Of a stretch of DNA of 64,000 bases, positions 24,901 to 33,857 are shown in pieces (the first letter of the stretch is position 1; each line of letters opens with the position of its first letter). The notes under the pieces are model-generated. The model ran no database searches, had not been told where the DNA came from, and was given only the letters and a program-made list of their open reading frames with translations. The stretch lies in assembly GCA_963703015.1 (NCBI GenBank), contig OY969779.1, positions 620,001 through 684,000 of the forward strand, read 5' to 3'. Both the position numbers and the translations under genes were made by a program. The stretch comes from Methanobacterium_B sp963703015. Its GTDB lineage: Archaea > Methanobacteriota > Methanobacteria > Methanobacteriales > Methanobacteriaceae.

Positions 24901-25916
24901 TTTAAAACACTGACCCTGAGGGAATTACCCTCCTTATAAAAATTTACTTGTCCATTCAATTGTATATCTGCTGGTAACTCTCCATTAACTGAATTCATCA
25001 CAGCCATGGCAAGGTTAAAGTTGGTGATCTGTCTCAGTGCAACGTATGGTGTGGTTAATCTCGAATTGATCTCGACTAAATGCACTTCATCCTCACCCAA
25101 GATGAGATCAACACCAACATATCCAACAATACCTTCAAAAAGTTCTACAGATTGTTTAGCAATATCTTTTGCCATTTCTGAAAGCTCATGATCGTAGGGA
25201 ACCTTTCCTCCATGATAACAGATTTCACTTGATTTAATTTCCACATCCTGAAGATTTAAACTGATTGGAATTGCTGTTTTCCCATTACTTAACAAACTCA
25301 CACTAACACTAACACCAGGTTTATAATCCTGCATTACAAAGTAGGGAAGTTTAGTGAACTTCTGGATTTTGTTAACACCATCTAAAAATTCTTTTAAAGA
25401 CCCTACAACCATCACTCCCGAGGATGAAACTCCATCTGCAGGTTTAATAACCTTTAGACTTGATCCTTGAAATACAGCTCTTCCCAGCTCTTCAAGTTCA
25501 TGGTTGAAGTAGATTTTTTCTGTTTTTATGACTGGAAACTTTCCAGCTAAAACCTTGTACATTTCAAATTTATCTGTTGTAAGTTGAACTGCATTTGAAT
25601 CTGAACCAACTACCTTAACACCCTTCATTTCTATGATCTGGGTTAAATCATGGAGAATCCCATCTTCTTCAGGAGCAATTGGTAAACATGCATCGTACTC
25701 CATAATATGTTTACTGAGCCATTGACCAAGATCTTCCTTCACAACAATTGGAACTGCATCAGAATTTAATTCAATTGATTCTGTTGGTACGAGGTAATGT
25801 GGTTTGAATTCTTTTAGATCATCCAACACACCCTCTAACATTGCAAGACCTTCTGCAGTTATGAATGGATCATTTATCCCTGATGCTGTTGCAAATTCAA
25901 AAATAAGCAGTTTCAT
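24897..25916 (-). CDS. mfnD: tyramine-glutamate ligase MfnD (ATP-grasp)
   Basis: MfnD forms gamma-glutamyltyramine from tyramine, glutamate and ATP in methanofuran biosynthesis. The 339-residue protein has an ATP-grasp core: LKVIKPADGVSSSGVMVVGS (lysine and glycine loop, about residues 153-172), PYFVMQDYKPG, and the metal-binding end VDLILGEDEVHLVEINSRLT. The start KLLIFEFATASGINDPF is characteristic of the methanogen/methylotroph subgroup. It overlaps mfnF by four bases and follows wecB by 78 bases on the same strand. Confidence 0.88.
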   Translation of the reverse strand: MKLLIFEFATASGINDPFITAEGLAMLEGVLDDLKEFKPHYLVPTESIELNSDAVPIVVKEDLGQWLSKHIMEYDACLPIAPEEDGILHDLTQIIEMKGVKVVGSDSNAVQLTTDKFEMYKVLAGKFPVIKTEKIYFNHELEELGRAVFQGSSLKVIKPADGVSSSGVMVVGSLKEFLDGVNKIQKFTKLPYFVMQDYKPGVSVSVSLLSNGKTAIPISLNLQDVEIKSSEICYHGGKVPYDHELSEMAKDIAKQSVELFEGIVGYVGVDLILGEDEVHLVEINSRLTTPYVALRQITNFNLAMAVMNSVNGELPADIQLNGQVNFYKEGNSLRVSVLK

Positions 25917-25994
25917 TGGTTTCCTCCAAAAAGAAATTTTTATATGTTCTGTTGAAACTCATTATAAAAAGTTTTCTTTGTAACTCTCTGCTAT

Positions 25995-27302
25995 TTAATA
26001 TTTGTTTAACAAAATCTGCTTATGCTTCAAATTTAATTCAGGATTTGGGAATAAAATTTTTTCTCCTTGAAATACTAATTGAACCCTTGAAGAGGGGTTG
26101 ATGGTTTCATATTCCTTGACAGTTATGCTGTCTTCAATTGTTAACATGCTACGACTTAAACCATTCATTATGTAATCAGGAGAGTTTATGTCTAATTTTC
26201 CTTCCTTTTCAAATTTTAACAGTGCTTTTAAAATCTTTTCTGAAGAACTACCATCTCCATATGGATTTTCAGCATCCTGCATTTTCTTGTAGAGTTCCTT
26301 GTCACTGGAGATTTTTTTGATGGTTTCGATAATTTTGGTTTTATCTGAACCAACAAGTATGTTTCCACCTGCAGTGACTGTTTCAGGCCTTTCTGTATTG
26401 TATCTTAATGTGATACATGGTACGTTGAGTGTTATTGCTTCTTCTTGAAGTCCACCCGAGTCTGTCATGACAAATTTAGACCTTGAAAGCAGTAGTAAGA
26501 AGTCAAGATAACCTATGGGTTTGGTTAGTTTTATGTGGGTTGAATTTTCGAGTCTGCTTAAGTATCCGAATTTTTCCAAAGTTTTCAATGTTCTAGGATG
26601 TACTGGGAATACAACTGTAATATCTTTAAGTTCCAGGAGTGCATCCAATATATTTTTCAGTCTTTCTGGATCATCTACATTTTCAGCCCGGTGCATGGTC
26701 AGTGTTAGTATGTCTCCATCCACATCGAGTTCTCTGAGTAGATTGGAATTTTCTTCTGCAATTTTAAGATGTCTCATGCATGCATCCACCACAGTGTTTC
26801 CTGTTATGAGTATCTCATGTGGATCAATTGATTCCATGGCTAAATTTAAGGCTGATTCCTCTGTTGGTACGAAGTACATGGTTGAGCAGCAGTCTGCAAT
26901 TTTTCTATTTATTTCCTCTGGCATGGTTCTATCGAAGGATCGAAGCCCTGCTTCCACGTGGCCTACAGCAATATTTAGTTTTGATGCTGCAACCGCACCT
27001 GCTAAAACTGCATTTGTGTCTCCCTGTACCATGACAACATCGGGTTTCTCGTGTGTTAAAACCTTCTCAATCTCTTCAATCATTTGTGCAGTTTGTTTTC
27101 CATGGGAATTTGATCCAACACCTATGTTGTAGTGTGGTTTTTCAATTTCTAAATCTAAAAAGAATTTCTGTGACATTTCATGATCATAATGTTGTCCAGT
27201 GTGAATGAGTACATAGTTAATTCCCCATTTTTGTGTTAAATCAATTATGGGCGCCATTTTAATAATTTCTGGTCTGGTACCTATTATAAACGCTATTTTC
27301 AT
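25995..27302 (-). CDS. wecB: UDP-N-acetylglucosamine 2-epimerase (non-hydrolysing)
   Basis: This enzyme interconverts UDP-GlcNAc and UDP-ManNAc, used for surface polysaccharide and glycoprotein glycans. The first 365 residues are a standard GT-B-like epimerase: IGTRPEIIKMAPIIDL, HTGQHYDHEMSQKFF, MVQGDTNAVLAGAVAASKL, GHVEAGLRSFDRTMPEEINR and TDSGGLQEEA. After the normal end (SSSEKILKALLKFE) there is an unusual extension of about 70 residues, from about position 367, with no recognised domain. GGGGTAGATTTA precedes the ATG. In Methanobacteriales, ManNAc derivatives can feed pseudomurein or S-layer glycans; that link here is inference. Confidence 0.92.
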   Translation of the reverse strand: MKIAFIIGTRPEIIKMAPIIDLTQKWGINYVLIHTGQHYDHEMSQKFFLDLEIEKPHYNIGVGSNSHGKQTAQMIEEIEKVLTHEKPDVVMVQGDTNAVLAGAVAASKLNIAVGHVEAGLRSFDRTMPEEINRKIADCCSTMYFVPTEESALNLAMESIDPHEILITGNTVVDACMRHLKIAEENSNLLRELDVDGDILTLTMHRAENVDDPERLKNILDALLELKDITVVFPVHPRTLKTLEKFGYLSRLENSTHIKLTKPIGYLDFLLLLSRSKFVMTDSGGLQEEAITLNVPCITLRYNTERPETVTAGGNILVGSDKTKIIETIKKISSDKELYKKMQDAENPYGDGSSSEKILKALLKFEKEGKLDINSPDYIMNGLSRSMLTIEDSITVKEYETINPSSRVQLVFQGEKILFPNPELNLKHKQILLNKY

Positions 27303-27412
27303 TAAATCTACCCCATTATTATCATAGTGATCAATGCAATTAATACATTATCGTAAAAATCATCGTAAAAAAAAGAAGATATTGAAACCCTTTGAAGTCA
27401 TTGAACTTAAGA

Positions 27413-28924
27413 TCAGCTGTCAAGCTCTCTTCTTCTTTGGGCTCTGTACTCATCCACCAGACTGATTAATTTATTTTTATCTTCAGTTTTTTGTTGTTTC
27501 CTGGTTTTTTCCATCCATACTTGGATTTGTTCCTCAAGATCCTCTGACTCCACATATGTAAGATCGGCTATTTTTTTTATTCCAATGGAATCTTCGGGTA
27601 TAATTGGTATCATGCAGTTTTTAAAAACATTTTCGGCAGGATCCGATATTTTATGTCGGGTTATAACTGCCTTAACTCCCATTTCACACAGTATTGTTGC
27701 TGTGTTTGATCCTCCGCCTTCTGAATTTTCAAGGAGTACTATGTCTTCCTTAGATATTTTCATTAGAAGGGATGATTCACGAATTCCTTCCCTTGTGAAG
27801 AAATTTATGATCTTCAGCTGAACTGCATCTTCCCCTATGGTTTCCAATCCAAAATTTGGATCCAACTGTTTTTCAAGTTCCAATCTCTTAGACTTTTCTT
27901 GGGAGTACTTATTTTGAAGCCTCTTTATCATGGATATTTTGGATGCAAATTCCCTTTTTTCCAGTATTTTCTTTGAGTATTCGTTTCGAAGTTTATCCAT
28001 CTTGGATTGAAGTTTAGATACTTCCGTTCTATGGAATTTGACTTCATCCTCTAACTCCTGATTTTTTTCCTTGAGTTCAGTTATATACCGTTTTTGAGAG
28101 TTTAACTTAGTCTTCAACCTACTTATTGTCAATTCTTCCGGACTCATTTCCCTGTTATGGGTTTCAGGATCCTTTGTACTGTTTTTCAGTTTCAGAACAT
28201 CTTCATCATGACTGGATTTGGATGATCCCCTTGGTTTATGATTTAAATTTCCAATGTAACCAGTGTCTACATTTTGTTGTGAAACTTCCCTTAAAGAATT
28301 GCTGATGGATTTCCCATTAATAACCAGTATCTTTACATTATCAACCATATCTTGAGTCAGTGATAATTCTTCTGCACGTTTCTCAATTTGTCTAAACTTG
28401 TTTAGATGATCTTTATATGTTTTCAAAGCAGCTGCCAGGGAGTCCCTTTCATGTGCATTTTGTGGCACATTTAAACTGTTTCCTGTGGTTGTGAAACTGT
28501 CAACAATTTCTATCTTGGATTCCACAGACATATTTTTGTAGGGAGACCATATTTTAGAATTTAATGTGGTTGCAATTTTTCTAACTGTTTTTGGAGCGGG
28601 ATAAACATCTGTAGCAACTAAAACTGTGTTTCCATAGCCAATGATATGGCTTATTATTTCTGAACGCCTGATTTCTTTGAAGCTGTCCAGGGAAATTAGT
28701 TCACCATTAAGATTTAATATTGCAATTCCCACTGTTAAGCCAGGGTCGTAACCTACAATTATTCCCTTTGTAGTCCTACTGGATTTTTGTGTCTTAAAAA
28801 TTAGATTTGATTCTTTAATACCCTCTGAACCTGTATTCTTGTACACCAGAATATTTCCTCCATTTGGGTAATTACATGAATATATATGGGTAACATAATA
28901 TTTATGGTTTGTTGGGATTTTCAA
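27413..28924 (-). CDS. DUF460 protein, predicted RNase H-fold nuclease with coiled coil
   Basis: The 503-residue protein starts at a TTG that overlaps the truA stop (TTGA). Residues about 50-180 form an RNase H-like domain: GIIVGYDPGLTVGIAILNLN carries the first acidic residue, VLVATDVYPAPKTVRKIA the next, and NAHERDSLAAALKTY the last, as in RuvC/YqgF-like nucleases. A coiled coil spans about 265-350, and a C-terminal domain contains KEDIVLLENSEGGGSNTATI. This is the archaeal DUF460/COG2433 family; activity has not been shown to my knowledge. Coupling to truA suggests an RNA-related role. Confidence 0.85.
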   Translation of the reverse strand: MKIPTNHKYYVTHIYSCNYPNGGNILVYKNTGSEGIKESNLIFKTQKSSRTTKGIIVGYDPGLTVGIAILNLNGELISLDSFKEIRRSEIISHIIGYGNTVLVATDVYPAPKTVRKIATTLNSKIWSPYKNMSVESKIEIVDSFTTTGNSLNVPQNAHERDSLAAALKTYKDHLNKFRQIEKRAEELSLTQDMVDNVKILVINGKSISNSLREVSQQNVDTGYIGNLNHKPRGSSKSSHDEDVLKLKNSTKDPETHNREMSPEELTISRLKTKLNSQKRYITELKEKNQELEDEVKFHRTEVSKLQSKMDKLRNEYSKKILEKREFASKISMIKRLQNKYSQEKSKRLELEKQLDPNFGLETIGEDAVQLKIINFFTREGIRESSLLMKISKEDIVLLENSEGGGSNTATILCEMGVKAVITRHKISDPAENVFKNCMIPIIPEDSIGIKKIADLTYVESEDLEEQIQVWMEKTRKQQKTEDKNKLISLVDEYRAQRRRELDS

Positions 28925-29739
28925 AATCCATTTAAAACCGTTAACATCTCCTTTTCCACATCAAGAATGGTTTTTTTGCGTGCATATTCCTGTTTCAGAG
29001 TTTTAATGAAATTGTTTATTGCGTAACCTTCACATGTAAATTCAATTCCCTCATAAATAACATCCATAAGTATTAGGCCATCTGAAGATACTGGTTTGAT
29101 GGCAGCAGGAATATCCGGATTGAACAGTGTTTCTATATCAGTTAAAGTCAGCTCTTCTCTACCAATCATTACTAAAACTTTCACCATCTTTCTGACCATG
29201 TTCCAGAGAAAACTTTCACCAACCACATCAAAAACTATTTTATCAGGGGTTTCATCTAAATCAACACTGTAAACCATTCTTTCAGGAGTTCTCTCTGATC
29301 GTTTGGAGAAGTTAATGTAGTTATGTTTTCCCTCCATTTGTTTGGCTGCCTGTTTCATGAGTTCAAGGTTTAAAGAATCGTCAGGACATGAACTTTTATC
29401 TAAAATGTACCTGTAATGCCTTTGCTTAGCATACCTAGGTTTAAACCCATTAGAAACCCTTGCACACCCAATTATACGTATGTTTGAGGGCAGATAATAA
29501 TTTATCCGATTAATTGTTACGTCTGCATTGGTTTTAAGACACACAACATTTCCAAGGGCACTCACACCCCTATCTGTTCTCCCTGCTATGGAGTAATCAG
29601 AATTTTCAGGGCTCTCAGATATTCCTGATTTTCTAAATGCCCTTAAGAGTTCACCCTCAACAGTTGGGAAATTGGGCTGCCTTTGAAATCCATGATAATC
29701 CGTTCCAATATAGGCTACCTTGAAAGCTACTTTAAACAT
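28921..29739 (-). CDS. truA: tRNA pseudouridine(38-40) synthase TruA
   Basis: TruA converts uridines 38-40 in the anticodon arm to pseudouridine. The 272-residue protein has the N-terminal FKVAYIGTDYHGFQRQPNFP, the catalytic aspartate in AGRTDRGVSALGNVVCLKT at about residue 56, RHYRYILD, and the C-terminal part SFLWNMVRKMVKVLVMIGR. Length agrees with archaeal TruA. It leads a run with the DUF460 gene (four-base overlap) and is 164 bases from the divergent transporter gene. Confidence 0.95.
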   Translation of the reverse strand: MFKVAFKVAYIGTDYHGFQRQPNFPTVEGELLRAFRKSGISESPENSDYSIAGRTDRGVSALGNVVCLKTNADVTINRINYYLPSNIRIIGCARVSNGFKPRYAKQRHYRYILDKSSCPDDSLNLELMKQAAKQMEGKHNYINFSKRSERTPERMVYSVDLDETPDKIVFDVVGESFLWNMVRKMVKVLVMIGREELTLTDIETLFNPDIPAAIKPVSSDGLILMDVIYEGIEFTCEGYAINNFIKTLKQEYARKKTILDVEKEMLTVLNGF

Positions 29740-29903
29740 GCGTTTTATACTCCTAAATAGAGATATTTTGATGATTTTATGATACTATGATTTTATGGAT
29801 ATTATTGTTCTGATAAAGTTTATTGCCAACAACCTATTTAATCATCTTATTAGGATACTAAATTCAATTGTTATCAACAACCATTTTTTTTGTGGAGTGT
29901 TCA

Positions 29904-30842
29904 ATGAGTTCAACTACAAAGGCAACTGTTTCAAATGTTAAGTGGGGTTACTTGTGTTTGGTTGCTGTCACAGTACTTTTTGGGATATGGAACCCCTTAA
30001 ACAAAATATTACTCCAAGATCTTGATCCACTCGCTCTTTCAGCCCTAATTTATTCGATTGCAGGGATTTTCTTGTTTTTAGTGAGATATTCGGGAATAAA
30101 CAATCATCTGATGAGTATGATGGATTCCAAACAAGAAGCTGAAACAATTTTCAAAACCAAAGATTACATGGTAATTTTTGTAACAGCAGTTTCAGGTTCT
30201 GTTATTGCTCCGTTAGTTTATTTAACTGGCCTTAACAACATTACAGCTGTTAATGCATCGTTATTAATGAACGTGGAAGTGCTTTTCACCATTGCATTTG
30301 GTATTATTCTACTTAAGGAAAGGTTCAGAAAAAAAGAGTTGATAGGAGTATTTTTTATCGTGCTTGGAACCATTCTACTCGCAACTAATGGAAGCAATCT
30401 TGAATTTACGGCTTCAGAAGGTTTAGGTTCGATACTCATAGTTGTTTCCACATTCTTTTGGAGTTTGGACACAACACTAAGCAAATTCTTGAGTTTCAAA
30501 AGGGATCTGCTCATGATAAGTGCAATAAAATGTAGTGTGGGTGGTTTGATACTTTTAACACTCAGCTTAATGCTTCATAAGAATCTTTCACTGCCCCTTG
30601 ATCATATTATTTACCTGATATTTGTCGGTGTTTTCATAATTGGATTCACAGTTGTCATGATACTTTACTCCATAAGGCAGATAGGTTCAGCTAGAACAGG
30701 ATCAATATTTCCATTTGCAGCATTATCAGGAGCCATATTCTCATTTATAATATTAAAAGAACCCTTAACAATCATGCAACTCCTCTACGGTATATTAATG
30801 ATCGTGGGTGTTTTTATAATCTACAAATTCCAGCAAGAATAA
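29904..30842 (+). CDS. DMT/EamA family transporter
   Basis: This 312-residue membrane protein has ten predicted helices in two EamA repeats. The first ends with NVEVLFTIAFGIILLKERFR and the second with FPFAALSGAIFSFIILKEPL, the typical helix-plus-ExL motif of drug/metabolite transporters. The ATG at 29904 follows TGGAGTGTTCA; an earlier in-frame TTG would precede that SD. It probably exports a small metabolite or amino acid. It is a single gene; the AT-rich gap to hisA (284 bases) shows no gene. Confidence 0.88.
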   Translation: MSSTTKATVSNVKWGYLCLVAVTVLFGIWNPLNKILLQDLDPLALSALIYSIAGIFLFLVRYSGINNHLMSMMDSKQEAETIFKTKDYMVIFVTAVSGSVIAPLVYLTGLNNITAVNASLLMNVEVLFTIAFGIILLKERFRKKELIGVFFIVLGTILLATNGSNLEFTASEGLGSILIVVSTFFWSLDTTLSKFLSFKRDLLMISAIKCSVGGLILLTLSLMLHKNLSLPLDHIIYLIFVGVFIIGFTVVMILYSIRQIGSARTGSIFPFAALSGAIFSFIILKEPLTIMQLLYGILMIVGVFIIYKFQQE

Positions 30843-31135
30843 AATTAGAAATAATTGTTAACCCATGCAAAGCCAATTTTCTTTATTCATTAGATTTTTT
30901 TTATCCATCCCAAGATCTAAGTTGACTTATTTTTCAGAAATTTATAGGGTGAAGTTTTTTAGTGATCAATTAAAATAGAATGGTATATATGGGTTCTAAG
31001 ATTTTTTTTAGAAGCCTGTAAACACCAGAAATTTCCATAATTATGTGGACAAATAAAGCAATGTGGTTTGTAGTAAATTTTTTTGGTGTAAAAATAGTGA
31101 ATATTTGTTAAAAAAAATGTTTAGGAATGATTCTT

Positions 31136-31864
31136 TTGTATATTATACCTGCAGTTGATATTAAAAATGGTAAATGTGTGCAGTTGGTTCAGGGAAAACC
31201 TGGAACTGAACAAGTGATCATAGATAATCCCCATGAAGTGGCAAAAAATTGGGAAGATAAAGGTGCTGAGATACTTCATGTAATCAATCTTGATGGTGCC
31301 TTTGGTGAGGACTCTAAAAATAGGGAAGTCATAGAAAAAATTATTGACACAGTTTCTGTGCCTGTTCAGCTTGGTGGAGGTATAAGAACAGTGGATGATG
31401 CTGCAAACCTCCTGGATTTAGGTGTTGAAAAGGTTATTTTAGGCACCATGGCAGTTGAAAATCCCGAGCTGGTTAATCAATTATCTGATGAATATGGGAG
31501 TGACAGTATTATTGTTGCCCTGGACAGTAAAAATTCAGAGGTGGTTGTTAAGGGATGGACAGAATCCACAGGAAAAACAGCACCAGAATTAGGTTTATCC
31601 CTCCAAAAACATGGGGCAGGAGGAATTTTGTTCACAAATGTGGATGTTGAAGGGCTTTTATCAGGGTTTAATATGGATCCTCTCTTGGAATTGTTAGATG
31701 CTGTTAATATTCCGGTGATATACTCGGGAGGAGTTACAACCCTCGAAGATATTGAAGCACTGAGCAAAACCAAAACCTTCGGTACTGTGATAGGTTCTGC
31801 TCTTTATAAAGGTAGGATAGACTTTGAAACTGCCCTCAAATTTCAGGCTGTTCACAGTTTCTAA
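31136..31864 (+). CDS. hisA: ProFAR isomerase HisA (histidine biosynthesis)
   Basis: HisA opens the aminoaldose ring of ProFAR, the fourth step of histidine synthesis. The 242-residue TIM barrel shows IIPAVDIKNGKCVQLVQGKP (first catalytic Asp), PVQLGGGIRTVDDAANLLDL, VALDSKNSEVVVKGWTES (second catalytic Asp) and VIYSGGVTTLEDIEAL. The TTG at 31136 is chosen because AGGAATGAT lies just upstream and the homology begins at its next codons. The ATG at 31127 directly abuts that SD and would add three residues. No other his genes are in the window. Confidence 0.93.
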   Translation: MYIIPAVDIKNGKCVQLVQGKPGTEQVIIDNPHEVAKNWEDKGAEILHVINLDGAFGEDSKNREVIEKIIDTVSVPVQLGGGIRTVDDAANLLDLGVEKVILGTMAVENPELVNQLSDEYGSDSIIVALDSKNSEVVVKGWTESTGKTAPELGLSLQKHGAGGILFTNVDVEGLLSGFNMDPLLELLDAVNIPVIYSGGVTTLEDIEALSKTKTFGTVIGSALYKGRIDFETALKFQAVHSF

Positions 31865-32145
31865 TTTACAATACCAAAAAAATCCTTTTGTAACCTTACT
31901 TGCCAATCTTACAAAATTCCTATTTTTTTTAGCTAATCTGTTTCACATTGATTAGGGCACTCAGTTTTTAAAATATCTGGCATAATCCTAATTAAATCTT
32001 TTACATTCTTATATTAGGATTTAATGAGTTTAGTATGGAGTTCATCTGAAAACGAGGGTTGTTATTTTGTTTTAGCAATGGGAACATCTATTTTTATTTG
32101 ATTTTGGGTTTTTATTCTTGGTTTTGATTGGGATTTTAAGCTTTC

Positions 32146-33621
32146 ATGGAAGAATTTAAATACCTCGTAGGCATAGTAAGATGCATGGGACTATCTGGAA
32201 AAATACGGTGTAAAACAGCAAAAGTATCAGGAAAATTTGCAAAAAGCCTTGTTAAAGTAGGTAAAGGTATGGGAAAAAGTTTTCCCGGATATTTATTCCT
32301 TAAAATTGGATCATACGATTGTTTAAAGGAGTTGGCAAAAACTCCGAGAGTGGGTAGCATCATTATTACTGGTACCAACGGAAAAACAACCACCACGAAA
32401 TTGATTAGTTTACTCTTGGAAAACGATGCACCAATATCATACAACTATGACAGTAATACTTTAAACGCTATTACAACTGGTCTTTTGAGTGATAATATTG
32501 ATTATGGAATTTTTGAGTACGGTATCCGTGATGTAGCACATGCATTTCCAGATAAAGTCTGCAAACTCGTGGCCCCAATAGGAGTTGTTTACACTAATGT
32601 TTCAAGGGAACATTCACTTGTGGCTGGTGTTTCAAATCCATTCGATAAATATTTGATGGCTAAGGAACTTCTCTGCACACCAATGACATCAGGAATAGTT
32701 ATCTGCAATGCAGATGACCCTAGAACAGCATCCATTGGAACTAAAAAAGAGGAAGAAGTTAAGGTAAATTACTATGGATTTGATTTAGAATCTGAAGACA
32801 AAACCATGGTCAAACCTGATATTGAATGTCCATTATGCGGTTCTAAACTTGAGTACACCGCTATGTTTTCAAATCATAGGGGAAAATACAGTTGTCAGTG
32901 TGGATTTAAAAGACCAGAACCCAATATGAGGTTAACAGAATTAACTAAAGAGTTTGATGCGTGGTACGTGACAATGGAAGGTGATGTGTACAACCACACA
33001 ACAGGAAAAGAAATTCCAGTATTTTTAAAGATAAAAACACCAGCATTTGGACTTTACAATCTCTACAATTTATTGTGTGCAGTGACAACCTACGCATCCT
33101 TCACAAACAAACCTGAAAATATTGAAAACACAGTTAACAAAATTACAAATTCCCTTGATCTTTCCATTCTACCACCTGGACGGTTTGAAATAATGAAAGT
33201 TGGAGATAAATTGGTTGGAATGGGCCAGGGAGATAATGGGGATGCATTAAACGCAAATGTTCAGTTTATGTGTGAATATGTGAATGATGATCTTGGATTT
33301 ATCTACACCACTCCAGACACTGGTGAAGATGAAATATTTGAGGACCATCTGGAGTCTGTTATTGCTGCCAAACCCAAGAAGGTTTACGTTGTTCCTGGAA
33401 GAACATCGGTTGAGGCTGCTAAAAGTTACTACAAAATAATAAGTAGACAGTTGGATGCGGATTTCTATCCACTTCCATACGAAGAAATGGCTGATAGACG
33501 TTCAAAGATCATAGATATTATCCTGAATTCACCCTACAAATACGTTTTAGTATCTGGCTGCGGTCCAGAACATTACATGTGGGCAGAACTTAAATCTGAA
33601 CTTAAAACCCACATGAACTAA
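32146..33621 (+). CDS. MurT-like Mur ligase with DUF1727 domain
   Basis: The 491-residue ATP-dependent ligase shows the P-loop ITGTNGKTTTTKLISLLLEN (about residues 73-92), FEYGIRDVAHAFP, and a Cys4 zinc site inserted in the central domain (IECPLCGSKLEYTAMFS and YSCQCGFKRPEP), as in MurT. The C-terminal DUF1727 part follows (LVGMGQGDNGDALNANVQF and later KYVLVSGCGPEHYMWAE). MurT amidates lipid II in Gram-positives with GatD; no gatD is adjacent. In Methanobacteriales such ligases are linked to pseudomurein peptide assembly, so that role is inferred. A predicted flippase lies convergently downstream. Confidence 0.88.
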   Translation: MEEFKYLVGIVRCMGLSGKIRCKTAKVSGKFAKSLVKVGKGMGKSFPGYLFLKIGSYDCLKELAKTPRVGSIIITGTNGKTTTTKLISLLLENDAPISYNYDSNTLNAITTGLLSDNIDYGIFEYGIRDVAHAFPDKVCKLVAPIGVVYTNVSREHSLVAGVSNPFDKYLMAKELLCTPMTSGIVICNADDPRTASIGTKKEEEVKVNYYGFDLESEDKTMVKPDIECPLCGSKLEYTAMFSNHRGKYSCQCGFKRPEPNMRLTELTKEFDAWYVTMEGDVYNHTTGKEIPVFLKIKTPAFGLYNLYNLLCAVTTYASFTNKPENIENTVNKITNSLDLSILPPGRFEIMKVGDKLVGMGQGDNGDALNANVQFMCEYVNDDLGFIYTTPDTGEDEIFEDHLESVIAAKPKKVYVVPGRTSVEAAKSYYKIISRQLDADFYPLPYEEMADRRSKIIDIILNSPYKYVLVSGCGPEHYMWAELKSELKTHMN

Positions 33622-33857
33622 CCCTTTTTTCCAAGTAAAATTAGTAAATATTCATTTTTAATCTTCATTTTTCTATGTTTAAACACCTAACTTCATAAAA
33701 ACCAATATTTTTAACATCATCCTGACTATGAGTTCATCTGACTATGATTTAAGTTAAGAACCTGGTTTTAGTAAAGATACAAGCATTTTATTTTTGATGC
33801 TTTAAATCTTTAAAAAATAATTGGAAATATGGCATGGTTTATTTTTGTTTAAATGAT

